DNA of 64,000 bases from Rhizobium sp. WSM4643 (GTDB taxonomy: Bacteria; Pseudomonadota; Alphaproteobacteria; Rhizobiales; Rhizobiaceae), in contig NZ_CP104042.1 of assembly GCF_025152745.1 (NCBI RefSeq), forward strand, positions 310,001 to 374,000. Direction: 5' to 3'. Position numbers and translations under genes: made by a program. Shown piece by piece: positions 55,102-64,000 of the stretch; the first letter of the stretch is position 1; each line of letters begins with the position of its first letter. The notes beneath the pieces were generated by a model that was not told where the DNA came from, made no database searches, and saw only the letters and a program-made list of their open reading frames with translations.

Positions 55102-57027
55102 ATGCCTCATCGCCTCATATCGCCGCGCACCGCGTCGTCGCAGGAACTTGACGCTCTGGTGCACGTGCTCGATGGAGCAGACATCATCATCCATCGGCTG
55201 GAAGGAACCATCACGCACTGGTCGATCGGATGCGAAAACATGTACGGATGGAGCCGTGAGGAGGCTGTGGGAGAAAACGTCTACGAACTGTTGGCAACCC
55301 GGTTCCCGGAGCCTGCGGAGAGCATCCACGAGCAGTTGAAGTCCCGTGGTTTCTGGCAGGGAGAGATCATCCATCGCCACAAGAACGGCCAGGACATTCA
55401 CGTCGCGAGCCGGTGCGTCCTGGTCAACCTTCCAGACGGCGATCCCGCGGTCATTCAGTCGAACAGCGACGTCAGCGCCCTCCGGAAGGCCGAGCAGGAA
55501 GTGAGATCGCGCGAGGCGCACCTTAGGTCGATTCTGGATACGGTGCCCGACGCGATGGTCGTCATCGATCAGAAGGGCATCGTGATATCCTTCAGCAAAG
55601 CCGCCGAAAGCTTGTTCGGCATGACTTCCGAGGAAATCTGCGGCCGGAACGTCAGCAACCTGATGCCCAATCCCTATCGCGATGCGCACGACGGCTACAT
55701 CGGGAGATATCTCGGCACCGGCGAGAAGCGGATCATCGGCTACGGTCGCGTGGTGACCGGCCAGCGTGCGGACGGCTCACAGTTCCCCATGGAGCTGCAC
55801 GTCGGAGAGGCCACGGTCGATGGGGCGCGGATTTTTACGGGATTCGTACGAGACCTCACGAGCAGGGTTAAGATCGAGGAAGATCTGCGCCAGGCACAGA
55901 AGATGGAAGCGGTAGGGCAGTTGACAGGAGGCCTCGCGCACGACTTCAACAATCTCCTTACCGTCATCAGCGGCAACCTCGAAATGATCGAGGATAAGCT
56001 TCCGGCGGGACCTCTTCGCGATATGCTCCGGGAAGCGCAGGATGCTGCTGGAGATGGCGCAAAGCTGACGGGCCAACTGCTTGCCTTCGGCCGACGCCAA
56101 CCGCTCAGCCCTAAGCAGGTTGATCTGGGGCAACTCGTCATGGGATTCTCAGACCTGCTCCGCAGGATGCTGGGAGAGGACATCAAGCTTTCGACCGTGG
56201 TTTCCGGGTCGGGCTTCAACGTGCTGGTAGACAGCTCGCAGCTTCAGAACGCAATTCTCAACATCGCCCTCAACGCCCGCGATGCCATGCCGAAGGGCGG
56301 CAGCCTGACCACCGAGGTGTCGCGCGTCCATCTGGATGCCGACTATGCCAAGATGTATCCAGAGGTCCGCAGCGGGCACTTCGCGCTCATATCGATGACC
56401 GATACCGGCAGCGGCATGAGCGACGAGGTCAAGAAGCGGGCGATAGAACCGTTCTTCACCACCAAGGAAGTGGGCTCAGGAACTGGTCTCGGTCTGAGCA
56501 TGGTGTACGGCTTTGTCAAACAGTCCGGCGGCCATCTTCAAATCTATAGCGAGGTCGGAAGAGGCACGACAATCCGCATTTACCTGCCCGCCCCTGATGC
56601 CGGCGGAGCAGACGCCTTTGTGGAACAAGCGGGAAAAACGGAATCACCACTTCCCAAGGGAACCGAACTTGTTCTCGTCGTCGAAGATGACGCGCGAGTG
56701 CGTCGCGTTGCGGTAGCTCGGCTCGTCGCCATGGGCTATTCAGTGCTGGAAGCTGAGAACGGTCAACGCGCGCTGGAGGTTCTCGAGGAAAACGGGAACA
56801 TCGCCCTCCTGTTCACCGACATCGTGATGCCGGGAGGCCTTACTGGAGACGAAGTCGCAGGCGCAGCGCGCAAGCTTCGTCCCGAACTTGCGGTACTCTT
56901 CACATCCGGATATTCGGAGCCTTCTCTCGCGACGCATGAGGTGATCGCCGGAGCGCAGTGGCTGCGAAAGCCGTACACCGCCAGAGAACTCGCAACGAAG
57001 ATCCGAGAACTGCTAGACGAGCGATGA
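55102..57027 (+). CDS. fixL: Hybrid oxygen-sensing histidine kinase FixL (hFixL)
   Basis: A 641-residue soluble protein with no membrane helix. PAS 1 lies at about residues 15-125 and PAS 2 at 135-255; the latter is the heme PAS, with His196 in YRDAHDGYIGRYL as heme ligand and Arg216 in IIGYGRVVTG, exactly 20 residues later as in Bradyrhizobium FixL. The kinase has phospho-His280 (GGLAHDFNNLL), the N box and GTGLGLSMVYG. A C-terminal receiver has Asp573 in LLFTDIVMPGG. Such hybrids replace the FixL-FixJ pair in R. etli; no fixJ is present here. Fits the FxkR route to fixK. Confidence 0.94.
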   Translation: MPHRLISPRTASSQELDALVHVLDGADIIIHRLEGTITHWSIGCENMYGWSREEAVGENVYELLATRFPEPAESIHEQLKSRGFWQGEIIHRHKNGQDIHVASRCVLVNLPDGDPAVIQSNSDVSALRKAEQEVRSREAHLRSILDTVPDAMVVIDQKGIVISFSKAAESLFGMTSEEICGRNVSNLMPNPYRDAHDGYIGRYLGTGEKRIIGYGRVVTGQRADGSQFPMELHVGEATVDGARIFTGFVRDLTSRVKIEEDLRQAQKMEAVGQLTGGLAHDFNNLLTVISGNLEMIEDKLPAGPLRDMLREAQDAAGDGAKLTGQLLAFGRRQPLSPKQVDLGQLVMGFSDLLRRMLGEDIKLSTVVSGSGFNVLVDSSQLQNAILNIALNARDAMPKGGSLTTEVSRVHLDADYAKMYPEVRSGHFALISMTDTGSGMSDEVKKRAIEPFFTTKEVGSGTGLGLSMVYGFVKQSGGHLQIYSEVGRGTTIRIYLPAPDAGGADAFVEQAGKTESPLPKGTELVLVVEDDARVRRVAVARLVAMGYSVLEAENGQRALEVLEENGNIALLFTDIVMPGGLTGDEVAGAARKLRPELAVLFTSGYSEPSLATHEVIAGAQWLRKPYTARELATKIRELLDER

Positions 57028-57627
57028 GCCGGCCGGAACGTTTGCGTCACCGCGGATCGTGACGACCTCGGGATCCGATTGTGTTGTGACTTGCCTGGCA
57101 AGGTTTCGACGATTCAGTTTGCAACAGTTCAGCTAGACCGAGGTCCCCGCGTCTATCGGCGGATCGCCGGGCCGAAACGCCAGAACTTCAATCGTATTAT
57201 GATCCTGACCCTTCGGGAGAACACGCCGCTCGGTCGCTGTCGCGAGCGATAGAAGCCTCGCTAGATCCCGCTGGCCTCTCGGCTCATTCCTTGCGCCGCG
57301 ACGGGCCGTAGCGAAGGGCCAAAGTCTACGAGACACGTGCTTCGCACACAAATAGACGACCGCCATGCAGCGTGGCACCATTCAGATAGCAGTCAATGAT
57401 TTCCCAGTTCTATCGCGCCGTCCTGCGCGTCGGTGACGTACTTCCTGCAGACGGGTGCCGGCGGCTTCCGCGGAGATTCAAGATCGCGACGTGCAAACGA
57501 CGGATACGAGGTGCTGAAGCCGGATTTGATCTACCAAATTTGACCAGCGTCAAAGAGGGCCGCTTTCGGATGGCATAGAAAGGCTCCCGAGGCCGACCAT
57601 CGGTCCCGTTTCAAATGGAGATAATCA
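57028..57627. other. Gap between fixL and pseudoazurin
   Basis: About 600 bases without a supported gene. Weak ORFs on both strands have no features. The FixK box of the pseudoazurin gene is near its right end. Confidence 0.4.
57540..57553. promoter_or_regulatory. FixK/FNR-type box before pseudoazurin
   Basis: TTGACCAGCGTCAA, symmetric TTGAC-N4-GTCAA, centred about 81 bases before the azu ATG. The TTGAC form also suits Dnr/NnrR-type regulators. Confidence 0.72.
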
Positions 57628-58071
57628 ATGCGCTTCAATATTGTCCCGGCCGCGGTGGCTGCGGTTCTCGTTGCGTCTGCCGCGCCGTCGATGGCCGCCG
57701 ATCATCAGATTCAGTTGCTCAACAAGGGCGCCGACGGCGTCATGGTCTTCGAGCCTGGCTTCGTCAAGATCGCTCCCGGCGACACAGTCACCTTCGTGCC
57801 GACCGACAAGAGCCACAACGTCGAAACCTACAAGGGTCTCATTCCGGACGGCGCGGCGCAATTCAAGTCGAAGCCGAACGAGGAGTTCCAGACCAAGTTC
57901 GACGTGCCAGGCGCCTACGTCGTCAAATGCACTCCACATGCCGGCATGGGCATGGTCGCACTGATCCAGGTCGGCGACGCGCCGGCAAACCTCGACGCCA
58001 TCAAGACCGCGAAGGTGCCGAACCCGGTGCGCAAGCGCCTCGACGCGGACCTCGCCCAGGTCACCCCGTAA
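57628..58071 (+). CDS. Pseudoazurin (blue copper protein)
   Basis: A 147-residue periplasmic copper electron carrier. Signal peptide: [17 protein letters not shown], cut near residue 23. The type-1 copper ligands are His in [10 protein letters not shown] and Cys, His, Met in [12 protein letters not shown]. Pseudoazurins give electrons to nitrite or nitrous oxide reductases and sometimes to oxidases. No such denitrification gene is in the window besides nap, so its partner might be the cbb3 oxidase; that is inference. Followed by two copper-handling genes. Confidence 0.93.
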   Translation: MRFNIVPAAVAAVLVASAAPSMAADHQIQLLNKGADGVMVFEPGFVKIAPGDTVTFVPTDKSHNVETYKGLIPDGAAQFKSKPNEEFQTKFDVPGAYVVKCTPHAGMGMVALIQVGDAPANLDAIKTAKVPNPVRKRLDADLAQVTP

Positions 58072-58126
58072 CCTAAATCAGCCGCAAGCTGGCGCTTCAA
58101 AGCGCTAGCCCGCAGGGAGTCGATCT

Positions 58127-58654
58127 ATGATCAAGCAAGTCACCGCCGCCCTGTTCGCTGCCCTCTGCGCCGCCGGAGCGGCGCATGGACATGCCACGCT
58201 TGAACAAGCGCAGGCGGCGCCCGGCAAGGCCTACAAGGCGGTCGTCCGGATCGGTCACGGCTGCGAAGGAAAGCCGACCATCAAAGTCCGCGTGAAGGTT
58301 CCAGAAGGACTCATTTCCGCCAAGCCGATGCCAAAGCCGGGCTGGACCGTCGACAAGATCAAGGGCGCCTACGAAAAAAGCTACAATCTCTATGGCTCGG
58401 CAGTGAAAGAGGGAACGACGGAAATCGTCTGGAGCGGAGGCAATCTCGCCGACGACGAGTACGACGAGTTCGTGTTCCGTGGAACGGTCGCCAAGGAAAC
58501 GCCGTCCGGGACCCGCATATACGTTCCGATCGTGCAGGAGTGCACCGACGGAGCTTTCGAACGGTGGATCGAAATTCCCACGGTGGGGAAGTCATCCGAC
58601 GACTATGAAAATCCGGCGCCGTTCTTCGACGTCGTAGAACAACCTCGTTCTTGA
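58127..58654 (+). CDS. YcnI-like copper-binding protein (DUF1775)
   Basis: A 175-residue exported protein. After the signal peptide (TAALFAALCAAGAAHG) the mature chain starts with His-Ala-Thr-Leu-Glu (HATLEQAQ), the copper site of YcnI in which the first His binds Cu(II). The domain shows YKAVVRIGHGCEGKPTIKVR and EYDEFVFRGTV. It lacks the C-terminal membrane helix of Bacillus YcnI. The pair ycnI-copCD is a known arrangement and follows pseudoazurin here. Confidence 0.87.
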   Translation: MIKQVTAALFAALCAAGAAHGHATLEQAQAAPGKAYKAVVRIGHGCEGKPTIKVRVKVPEGLISAKPMPKPGWTVDKIKGAYEKSYNLYGSAVKEGTTEIVWSGGNLADDEYDEFVFRGTVAKETPSGTRIYVPIVQECTDGAFERWIEIPTVGKSSDDYENPAPFFDVVEQPRS

Positions 58655-58669
58655 GAAGGACCACCGCCC

Positions 58670-60319
58670 ATGTGGCTGATCATCTCCACATGGGCGGCCG
58701 CCAACCGGCGGGCAGCCTTGCTTCTCCTGCTCGTCTTGGCGGCGCTCGGGTTCCTTTCGCCAGTGGGCGCGCAAGCTCACGCCGTGTTGAGAAGTTCCTC
58801 CCCCGCGAGCAACGAAACTCTGGATCGGCCGCTCAGCCGCGTCGAGCTTCGCTTTAACGAAGCAGTCAGGCTTGTCACCGCGAGCGCTACCGATTCCACC
58901 GGCGCCCGGACAGTCGTGCAGGGGAATACTCTCGGCTCCGTTGTCATATTGAACCTCCCAAGTTCGATCGCTCGTGGCACTATCATCGTAAGCTATCGGG
59001 TGGCATCGGAGGACGGGCATCCGGTGGGCGGCTCCGTCGTCTTCCACGTCGGCACGCAGACGGCAGCGATCAGCGATACCCCGCAAGGATTCGTCTCGCC
59101 CCTGATGATCGCAATCTGGCTCGTGCAAGCCGGCTCGATCGTCCTCCTTGCGGTCGTCGTCGGGGGTGCATTCTTCGCCCATCTGTTTGATGCTGGAACG
59201 CCCCTTTCCTCGCGACAAGATCTCACCGCGTCCCTCGCCGTCCTGCTGCTTACCGCGAACGTCTACCTGCAAGGGCTCGACGAGATTGGCGGCGAACTGA
59301 GGCTCGCTGGCATGCGGCCGTTTCTCGCCGCAGCTCAGAACGGCTCGGCGATCGCCGCATCTCTTGCACTGTTCTCCATCGTGCTCGTTTCAATACCGAT
59401 CAACGGCCACAGGGCTTCCTTGGCGGCCGCGGTACTCGCGATGATCGCCGCCTCCGTCTCCTTCACGTTCACCGGCCACTGCAACGTGGCGGAGCCTCGC
59501 TGGCTCGCCAGGACGTGCATGTTCCTACACGGTGGGGTGATGATCTTCTGGATCGGAAGCCTGATCCCGCTGTGGCGAATTGGCGAAAAGCAAGCGCGCT
59601 CGGGTCCCCTGCTCGGTTTCTCGCGGGTGATACCCTTGCCGTTCGTCGGGATGTTGCTGGCGGGCGGCGCGCTCGCCTGGATAGAATTGCCCGCCCTCAA
59701 TACCATTTTGCTATCGATCTTTGGGCGGGTGCTGCTTCTCAAAATCCTACTCGTCTCGTTGCTCTGCTTGCTCGCAGTCTACAACCGATTCTGGCTCACG
59801 CAGCCTGCGCTAGCCGGAAGCCCGACCGCCAGATGGCGCCTGCGACGCAGCATCGCCGCCGAGATAGTCCTGGCCGTGGCCATCGTTGCCTCTGCGTCGC
59901 TTTGGCGCTTCGCAGGCCCCGATCAACTTGAGTTCGTGACAGCGGCGCCGATGCTTTCCATTCACCTGCATTCCGAGACGGCAATGGCGCAGCTCGAGCT
60001 TCAGCTCCAGCGCGACGGCACCTCCACGGCTCGAGTGAGCGTCATGACGCTCGACTTCGAGCCACTCGAACCGCGCACTGTCGTGCTTCGCATGAGAAAG
60101 CCGAATGCCGGTGTTGAGCCCATAAAATACGATCTGTTGAAATCACCGGACGGCGCCTGGGAGACCAGCGGCCTACCCATAAGCAATCCGACCGGCTGGG
60201 AGGCCGATGTGCAGATCCTGATCGATGATTTCACAACGGCTCATCTCGAAGGCGACCTGGCTCCATCGAGCGACGCCGCCGCCACCTCGGTTACGAAAAG
60301 GTCCGGTGCCGGTTCCTGA
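58670..60319 (+). CDS. CopC-CopD fusion protein (copper import/resistance)
   Basis: A 549-residue fusion. After a signal-like helix (ALLLLLVLAALGFLSPVGAQ) the CopC domain starts with AHAVLRSSSPASNETL and contains the late Cu-binding DGHPVGGSVVFHV. CopD follows with eight membrane helices (IWLVQAGSIVLLAVVVGGAF, and others), and a soluble C-terminal domain (AAPMLSIHLHSETAMAQLEL) completes it. CopCD brings copper to the cytoplasm or handles it in the periplasm. The ATG at 58670 starts 15 bases after ycnI. It may supply copper for pseudoazurin and for the oxidase. Confidence 0.9.
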   Translation: MWLIISTWAAANRRAALLLLLVLAALGFLSPVGAQAHAVLRSSSPASNETLDRPLSRVELRFNEAVRLVTASATDSTGARTVVQGNTLGSVVILNLPSSIARGTIIVSYRVASEDGHPVGGSVVFHVGTQTAAISDTPQGFVSPLMIAIWLVQAGSIVLLAVVVGGAFFAHLFDAGTPLSSRQDLTASLAVLLLTANVYLQGLDEIGGELRLAGMRPFLAAAQNGSAIAASLALFSIVLVSIPINGHRASLAAAVLAMIAASVSFTFTGHCNVAEPRWLARTCMFLHGGVMIFWIGSLIPLWRIGEKQARSGPLLGFSRVIPLPFVGMLLAGGALAWIELPALNTILLSIFGRVLLLKILLVSLLCLLAVYNRFWLTQPALAGSPTARWRLRRSIAAEIVLAVAIVASASLWRFAGPDQLEFVTAAPMLSIHLHSETAMAQLELQLQRDGTSTARVSVMTLDFEPLEPRTVVLRMRKPNAGVEPIKYDLLKSPDGAWETSGLPISNPTGWEADVQILIDDFTTAHLEGDLAPSSDAAATSVTKRSGAGS

Positions 60320-60531
60320 CCGCCGGCATGGCCACGAGCGAGAGAAGTCTCGGCGGATCCGTAGATTTCACTAGCCATCCATCTTTGACAATGATTGCAA
60401 GAGCGGTCGTCGCCACGTAATCGCCTGCCAATTCGACTTCGCAGCGACGTCGGGCACACCTGCCCGAGCAACGGTCGACGTCGAACACCACCGGAGCGAC
60501 ATTCGCCGACCCTTGGGTACGGGAGAAAACG

Positions 60532-61233
60532 ATGCTTATTAAGGAAGGCGAGAGCCGCACTCTAAAGACGGACATTCTGCTCGCATCGTCGCTGGCGTTC
60601 GTTGCAGGGGGCGTCAACAGCGCCGGATATCTGGGATTCGGCTACTTTTCGGCCAACATGACCGGCAATGTCTCATTGATCTCTGACCATATCTCAGCGG
60701 GAGACATCTACCTCGGGGTCGCGTTCTTAGGTATTGTTGCGATGTTCATGGCGGGAGCGTTCTCTGCGTCATTGTTCATCCAAATTGGCAAACGCTACCG
60801 GTTGCCAGCGATATTTGCTCTCACCCTTTTGGCGGAGGCGGCTTTGCTGATGGGCATCGGCCTCTACTCTCTCATCGCAGGTTCAAGTGTCAGCGGTCTC
60901 GGAACCGTCGGTGTGATTAGCTTCTCGATGGGCATCCAGAATGCTGCATCCACGCGAATATCCGGCAGCAGGGTACGAACGACCCATGTATCTGGCGTCG
61001 CAACAGATATCGGAGTTGGCTTGGCGCAACTGATCGAGCCGTCTGATGCCCATGCGGGCCGGCATACTCGGGATCGCCTTCTGCTACACAGCGCGACCGT
61101 GGCGTCATTCCTTGTCGGTGGCACAGCCGGCGTGCTGTGTTATCAAGCTGCCGGCGGTGCAGTTTTCTGCGCGTTTTCAGTCGTTTTGCTGTTCCTTTGT
61201 GTCAGGCATCTGATTGGCGTCTCACATAACTGA
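60532..61233 (+). CDS. DUF1275 membrane protein (YoaK family)
   Basis: A 233-residue protein with about six membrane helices (ASSLAFVAGGVNSAGYLGFG at the start). The family motif YFSANMTGNVSLI and GIQNAASTRISG with SGVATDIGVGLA are present. The function of the family is not known; it may be a transporter. It stands alone between the copper genes and nap; no FixK box is seen upstream. Confidence 0.85.
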   Translation: MLIKEGESRTLKTDILLASSLAFVAGGVNSAGYLGFGYFSANMTGNVSLISDHISAGDIYLGVAFLGIVAMFMAGAFSASLFIQIGKRYRLPAIFALTLLAEAALLMGIGLYSLIAGSSVSGLGTVGVISFSMGIQNAASTRISGSRVRTTHVSGVATDIGVGLAQLIEPSDAHAGRHTRDRLLLHSATVASFLVGGTAGVLCYQAAGGAVFCAFSVVLLFLCVRHLIGVSHN

Positions 61234-61451
61234 GAATGCGTGACGTCCGGCGATAGCTGCGTGGCCGTCCAGATGACCCGGCGTGCCCGATCGACGAGCA
61301 GTTCGAGCAGCCTCAGCGCGCCTTGATATTACCTATCCTGGACCGTTTAAGCCGATCTGGAGGTTTACTTTGTCTTCCAAACTGGCAGATCGGCGATTTC
61401 ACCTAGGATGGAAAAATCGACGAGCCGAAGAATTTCAATGGTGGACAGGAG

Positions 61452-62159
61452 TCAGTCACCTAGGGCGATCGTGCCGACCTTGCTCAGATAAGAGGCGAGT
61501 TTGGCCCGATCATGCCATTCATGATAGGCGGTCTTACCCATCAGATCCGCCGGCACCTTCCAGCCGGGGTCGACGCCCTCCATATTCGGAAGATCATGCG
61601 CTATGCCCTTGTGGCAATCGATGCAGGTCGCCTTGCCCGGCAGTAGGTATCGGGTGTGAATATCGGCGGCGCGCACTGTCTGCTTCGTCAGATCCATGGC
61701 TCCCATCGAGTGGCAGTTTCGGCATTCCAGGCTGTCGTTGGCCTTCAGCCGCCCCCATTCGTGTTGGGCGAGTTCCAGTCGTTTGTCGAGGAACTTCTCG
61801 CGCGTGTTGATCGTCCCGAATATCTTGCCCCAGACTTCCTTCGAGGCCTGCATCTTGCGAGCGATCTTGTCGGTCCATTGGTGTGGCACATGGCAATCAG
61901 GGCATGTGGCGCGAACGCCCGACCGGTTCGAAAAATGAACTGTGCGGCTCAGCTCCTCGTAGACGTTCGTTCGCATTTCATGGCAGCCGGTGCAGAAGGC
62001 CTCGGTATTGGTCGTCTCTAGCGCCGTGTTGAATGCGCCCCAGAACATGACGCCGCCGACGAAGCCGCCAAGCGTCAGGAAGCCCAGGCTCAATGTCGCT
62101 GCAGGCGAACTCAGCAAGCGCCAGCACCATAGGATTATTGCCTTTATCCCGCCAATCAT
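61452..62159 (-). CDS. napC: Tetraheme cytochrome c NapC
   Basis: NapC passes electrons from quinol to NapB/NapA. The product has 235 residues with one N-terminal anchor ([20 protein letters not shown]) and four heme sites: CTGCH, CPDCH, CRNCH and CIDCH. It belongs to the NapC/NirT family. It overlaps the napB stop and is the last gene of the nap operon; other nap genes continue beyond the window. Confidence 0.96.
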   Translation of the reverse strand: MIGGIKAIILWCWRLLSSPAATLSLGFLTLGGFVGGVMFWGAFNTALETTNTEAFCTGCHEMRTNVYEELSRTVHFSNRSGVRATCPDCHVPHQWTDKIARKMQASKEVWGKIFGTINTREKFLDKRLELAQHEWGRLKANDSLECRNCHSMGAMDLTKQTVRAADIHTRYLLPGKATCIDCHKGIAHDLPNMEGVDPGWKVPADLMGKTAYHEWHDRAKLASYLSKVGTIALGD

Positions 62160-62650
62160 TGCTCGCTTCCCGCGGGTTTGAACCCCAGCTCGCTCATGTC
62201 TTTGAAGCTGTTCGGCACCAAAGGCTTCGCATCCGCCTGAGGCACGTGGCAGGCGGTGCAGAAATATCGCCGGGGCGAAACGTCGGCCAGCATCTGCCCT
62301 TCGCGAGTCATGTAGTGCGTGACGCTGATCATCGGCGCGCCGGAGCCTTCGGTAAGCTCGCGCCGATGGCAGGAAAGACAGCGATTGGCGTTCACCGTCA
62401 GTTGGTAGCCTTCGATCGAATGCGGGATGATCGGAGGCTGGTCTGGATAATTGCGCATCTTGCGGACGTCATCGACCACCCACCTGGGAACCGGCTTCGG
62501 ATCCTTGCTCTCCATCGGATTCTCGTTGCCCGACAACGACGGCACCATTTGCGCGAGGGTGACGGTGCCGGTGAGCATGAGGACGGCGACGGCCGCGATC
62601 GCCCAGACGCGCCTCGAAATCAGACGACGGGAAGAATCTTGACTGCGCAT
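62156..62650 (-). CDS. napB: Diheme cytochrome c NapB
   Basis: NapB transfers electrons from NapC to NapA. The start at 62650 ([15 protein letters not shown]) gives 164 residues with an export signal ([19 protein letters not shown]) and two heme sites, CLSCH and CTACH. The family segment [20 protein letters not shown] is present. The start overlaps the end of napA by about 30 bases. Confidence 0.95.
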   Translation of the reverse strand: MRSQDSSRRLISRRVWAIAAVAVLMLTGTVTLAQMVPSLSGNENPMESKDPKPVPRWVVDDVRKMRNYPDQPPIIPHSIEGYQLTVNANRCLSCHRRELTEGSGAPMISVTHYMTREGQMLADVSPRRYFCTACHVPQADAKPLVPNSFKDMSELGFKPAGSEQ

Positions 62651-64000
62651 TTTTTGAAATCCGTCTGCTTGGAGATGGGGTCGGTGGCGTCGAGCGTGAC
62701 CTTGTTGATCAACTGGCTGGCGTCGAACCATGGGACAAAGATCACGCCGTGCGGCATTCGGTTGCGCCCGCGAATTTCCACGCGGCTAATGATCTCGCCG
62801 CGCCGCGATTGTATCCGCACCTCCGCTCCCTGATTGAGGCCCATTTTTCTGGCGTCGTCTCCGTTCATGAAACACCGCGCGCCGGGAAACGCCCGATAAA
62901 GTTCGGGAACACGCATTGTCATCGAGCCGGAATGCCAGTGTTCGAGGACGCGGCCCGTCACGAGCCAGAAGTTGAACTCGTCATCGGGCGACTCGGCCGG
63001 CGGCTCGTAGGGGACTGCCAGGATGACCGCCCGACCGTCCTTCTGCCCGTAGAACTTCAGCCCCTCGCCCGGCTTGACGTAGGGATCGTAGCCTTCGCGG
63101 TACCGCCACCGCGTCTCCTTGCCGTCGACGACGGGCCAGCGCAGGCCACGCACCTGATGGTACATGTCGTAGGGTGCCAGATCGTGTCCATGCCCGCGCC
63201 CGAAATGAGCATATTCCTCGAAGAGCCCCTTCTGGATGTAGAAGCCGAAGGCCTTGGCCTCCCGGTTCTCGTATTCGGGCGAGACATCCGACAGCGGGAA
63301 TTCGTCGACATTACCGTTCTGATAGAGCACCTGGTAAAGCGTCTTTCCCTTGTATTCGGGGGTCTTCTCGAGGATGTCGGCGGGCCAGACCTCGTCGGTG
63401 GTGAAGCGCTTGGAGAATTCCACCAACTGCCAGAGGTCCGAGCGGGCTTCGCCGGGAGCATCGACCAACTGGTGCCAGACATGCGTGCGCCGTTCGGCAT
63501 TGCCATAGGCGCCCTCCTTCTCCACCCACATGGCCGCCGGCAATATCAGATCCGCGCTCATGGCGGTGACTGTCGGATAGGCGTCCGAGACGACGATGAA
63601 GTTGTCCGGGTTTCGATATCCCTTATAAGTTTCGTTGCTGGTGTTCGGCGCGGCCTGGACGTTGTTGTTGACCTGCACCCAGTAGAAATTCAGCTTTCCG
63701 TCGTTGAGCATGCGGTCCTGCTCGACGGCATGATAACCTGGCTTGTCCGGAAGGAGCCCGTCCGGAAGCTTCCATATCTCCTCCGCGTGCTTGCGATGGT
63801 CCGGATTGGTGACGACCATGTCGGCCGGCAGGCGGTGGGCGAAGGTGCCGACCTCGCGGGCCGTACCGCAGGCCGACGGCTGCCCCGTCAGCGAGAACGG
63901 ACTGTTGCCCGGCTCGGAAATCTTGCCCGTGAGTAGATGCAGGTTATAGACCATCTGGTTGGCCCACACGCCCCGAACATGCTGGTTGAAGCCCATCGTC
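62620..64000 (-). CDS. napA: Periplasmic nitrate reductase NapA (C-terminal part)
   Basis: The large molybdenum subunit that reduces nitrate to nitrite in the periplasm. About 460 of the usual 830 residues are in the window; the gene starts to the right of it. Typical blocks are [58 protein letters not shown] and [20 protein letters not shown] (molybdopterin-dinucleotide binding). The N-terminal iron-sulfur cluster lies outside. No defect is seen in the visible part. Confidence 0.96.
   Translation of the reverse strand, partial: TMGFNQHVRGVWANQMVYNLHLLTGKISEPGNSPFSLTGQPSACGTAREVGTFAHRLPADMVVTNPDHRKHAEEIWKLPDGLLPDKPGYHAVEQDRMLNDGKLNFYWVQVNNNVQAAPNTSNETYKGYRNPDNFIVVSDAYPTVTAMSADLILPAAMWVEKEGAYGNAERRTHVWHQLVDAPGEARSDLWQLVEFSKRFTTDEVWPADILEKTPEYKGKTLYQVLYQNGNVDEFPLSDVSPEYENREAKAFGFYIQKGLFEEYAHFGRGHGHDLAPYDMYHQVRGLRWPVVDGKETRWRYREGYDPYVKPGEGLKFYGQKDGRAVILAVPYEPPAESPDDEFNFWLVTGRVLEHWHSGSMTMRVPELYRAFPGARCFMNGDDARKMGLNQGAEVRIQSRRGEIISRVEIRGRNRMPHGVIFVPWFDASQLINKVTLDATDPISKQTDFKKCAVKILPVV

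Noticed and set aside
61283..61810. 175-codon + strand ORF antisense to napC
   Set aside because: The product is Arg/Ser/Pro-rich without domains, and napC on the other strand is certain.

Overview
The window reads as part of a symbiotic (or symbiosis-related) plasmid of a nodulating Rhizobium, close in gene content to the R. etli / R. leguminosarum group. The reasons are a nifDKEN cluster followed by a ferredoxin and an rpoN-type sigma-54 gene, SyrB-like proteins, many decayed insertion sequences, and a large fix/heme/cytochrome cluster built around a hybrid FixL, FixK and an OmpR-type regulator, the arrangement known from R. etli. The species is inferred from remembered protein similarity only.

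Layout. (1) 1-8.5 kb, + strand: nifD (5' end outside the window), nifK, nifE, nifN, a frameshifted and truncated nifX, a nif-type ferredoxin and rpoN. (2) 8.5-18.8 kb: accessory DNA. Two SyrB-like genes are followed by fragments of IS630, IS21, IS5 and IS66 elements, a TPP riboswitch attached to a thiC stub of about 18 codons, a secreted protein with a possible chorismate-lyase fold, an ACT-domain protein and several decayed ORFs. (3) 18.8-26.4 kb: a DNA damage module: imuA-imuB-dnaE2 (- strand) behind a GTTC-N7-GTTC LexA box, a stand-alone LigD-type ATP-dependent ligase and an HMCES/YedK (SRAP) protein. Next to it, on the - strand, is an alpha-r14-like small RNA with four CCUCCUCCC loops. (4) 26.6-32.9 kb: a mixed set: metallophosphoesterase, SDR enzyme, Rrf2 regulator with a palindromic operator, Fic protein, a three-hairpin sRNA candidate and a frameshifted PAS-GGDEF gene.

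(5) 32.9-60.3 kb: a microaerobic respiration island. It contains heme synthesis genes (hemA, hemC) with an ABC exporter between them, cytochrome c maturation genes (ccmC-ccmD-ccmG and ccmI-ccmE-ccmF-ccmH), a CBS-BON protein, the cbb3 oxidase (fixN-O-Q-P), its assembly genes (fixG-H-I-S), two Crp/Fnr regulators, an OmpR-type response regulator (FxkR candidate), a hybrid FixL kinase, pseudoazurin, and YcnI and CopC-CopD copper proteins. At least seven operons carry a TTGAY-N4-RTCAA box about 40 bp before the expected transcription start, and fixK carries a GTTACA-N4-GTTACA K-box. The inferred cascade is: low oxygen, hFixL, FxkR, fixK, then heme supply, cytochrome c assembly, oxidase and copper electron carrier together. 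(6) 60.5-64 kb: a DUF1275 membrane protein and napA (partial)-napB-napC for periplasmic nitrate reduction.

I found no CRISPR array, rRNA or complete tRNA gene. All functional statements come from reading the sequence and from family knowledge; no search or folding program was run.
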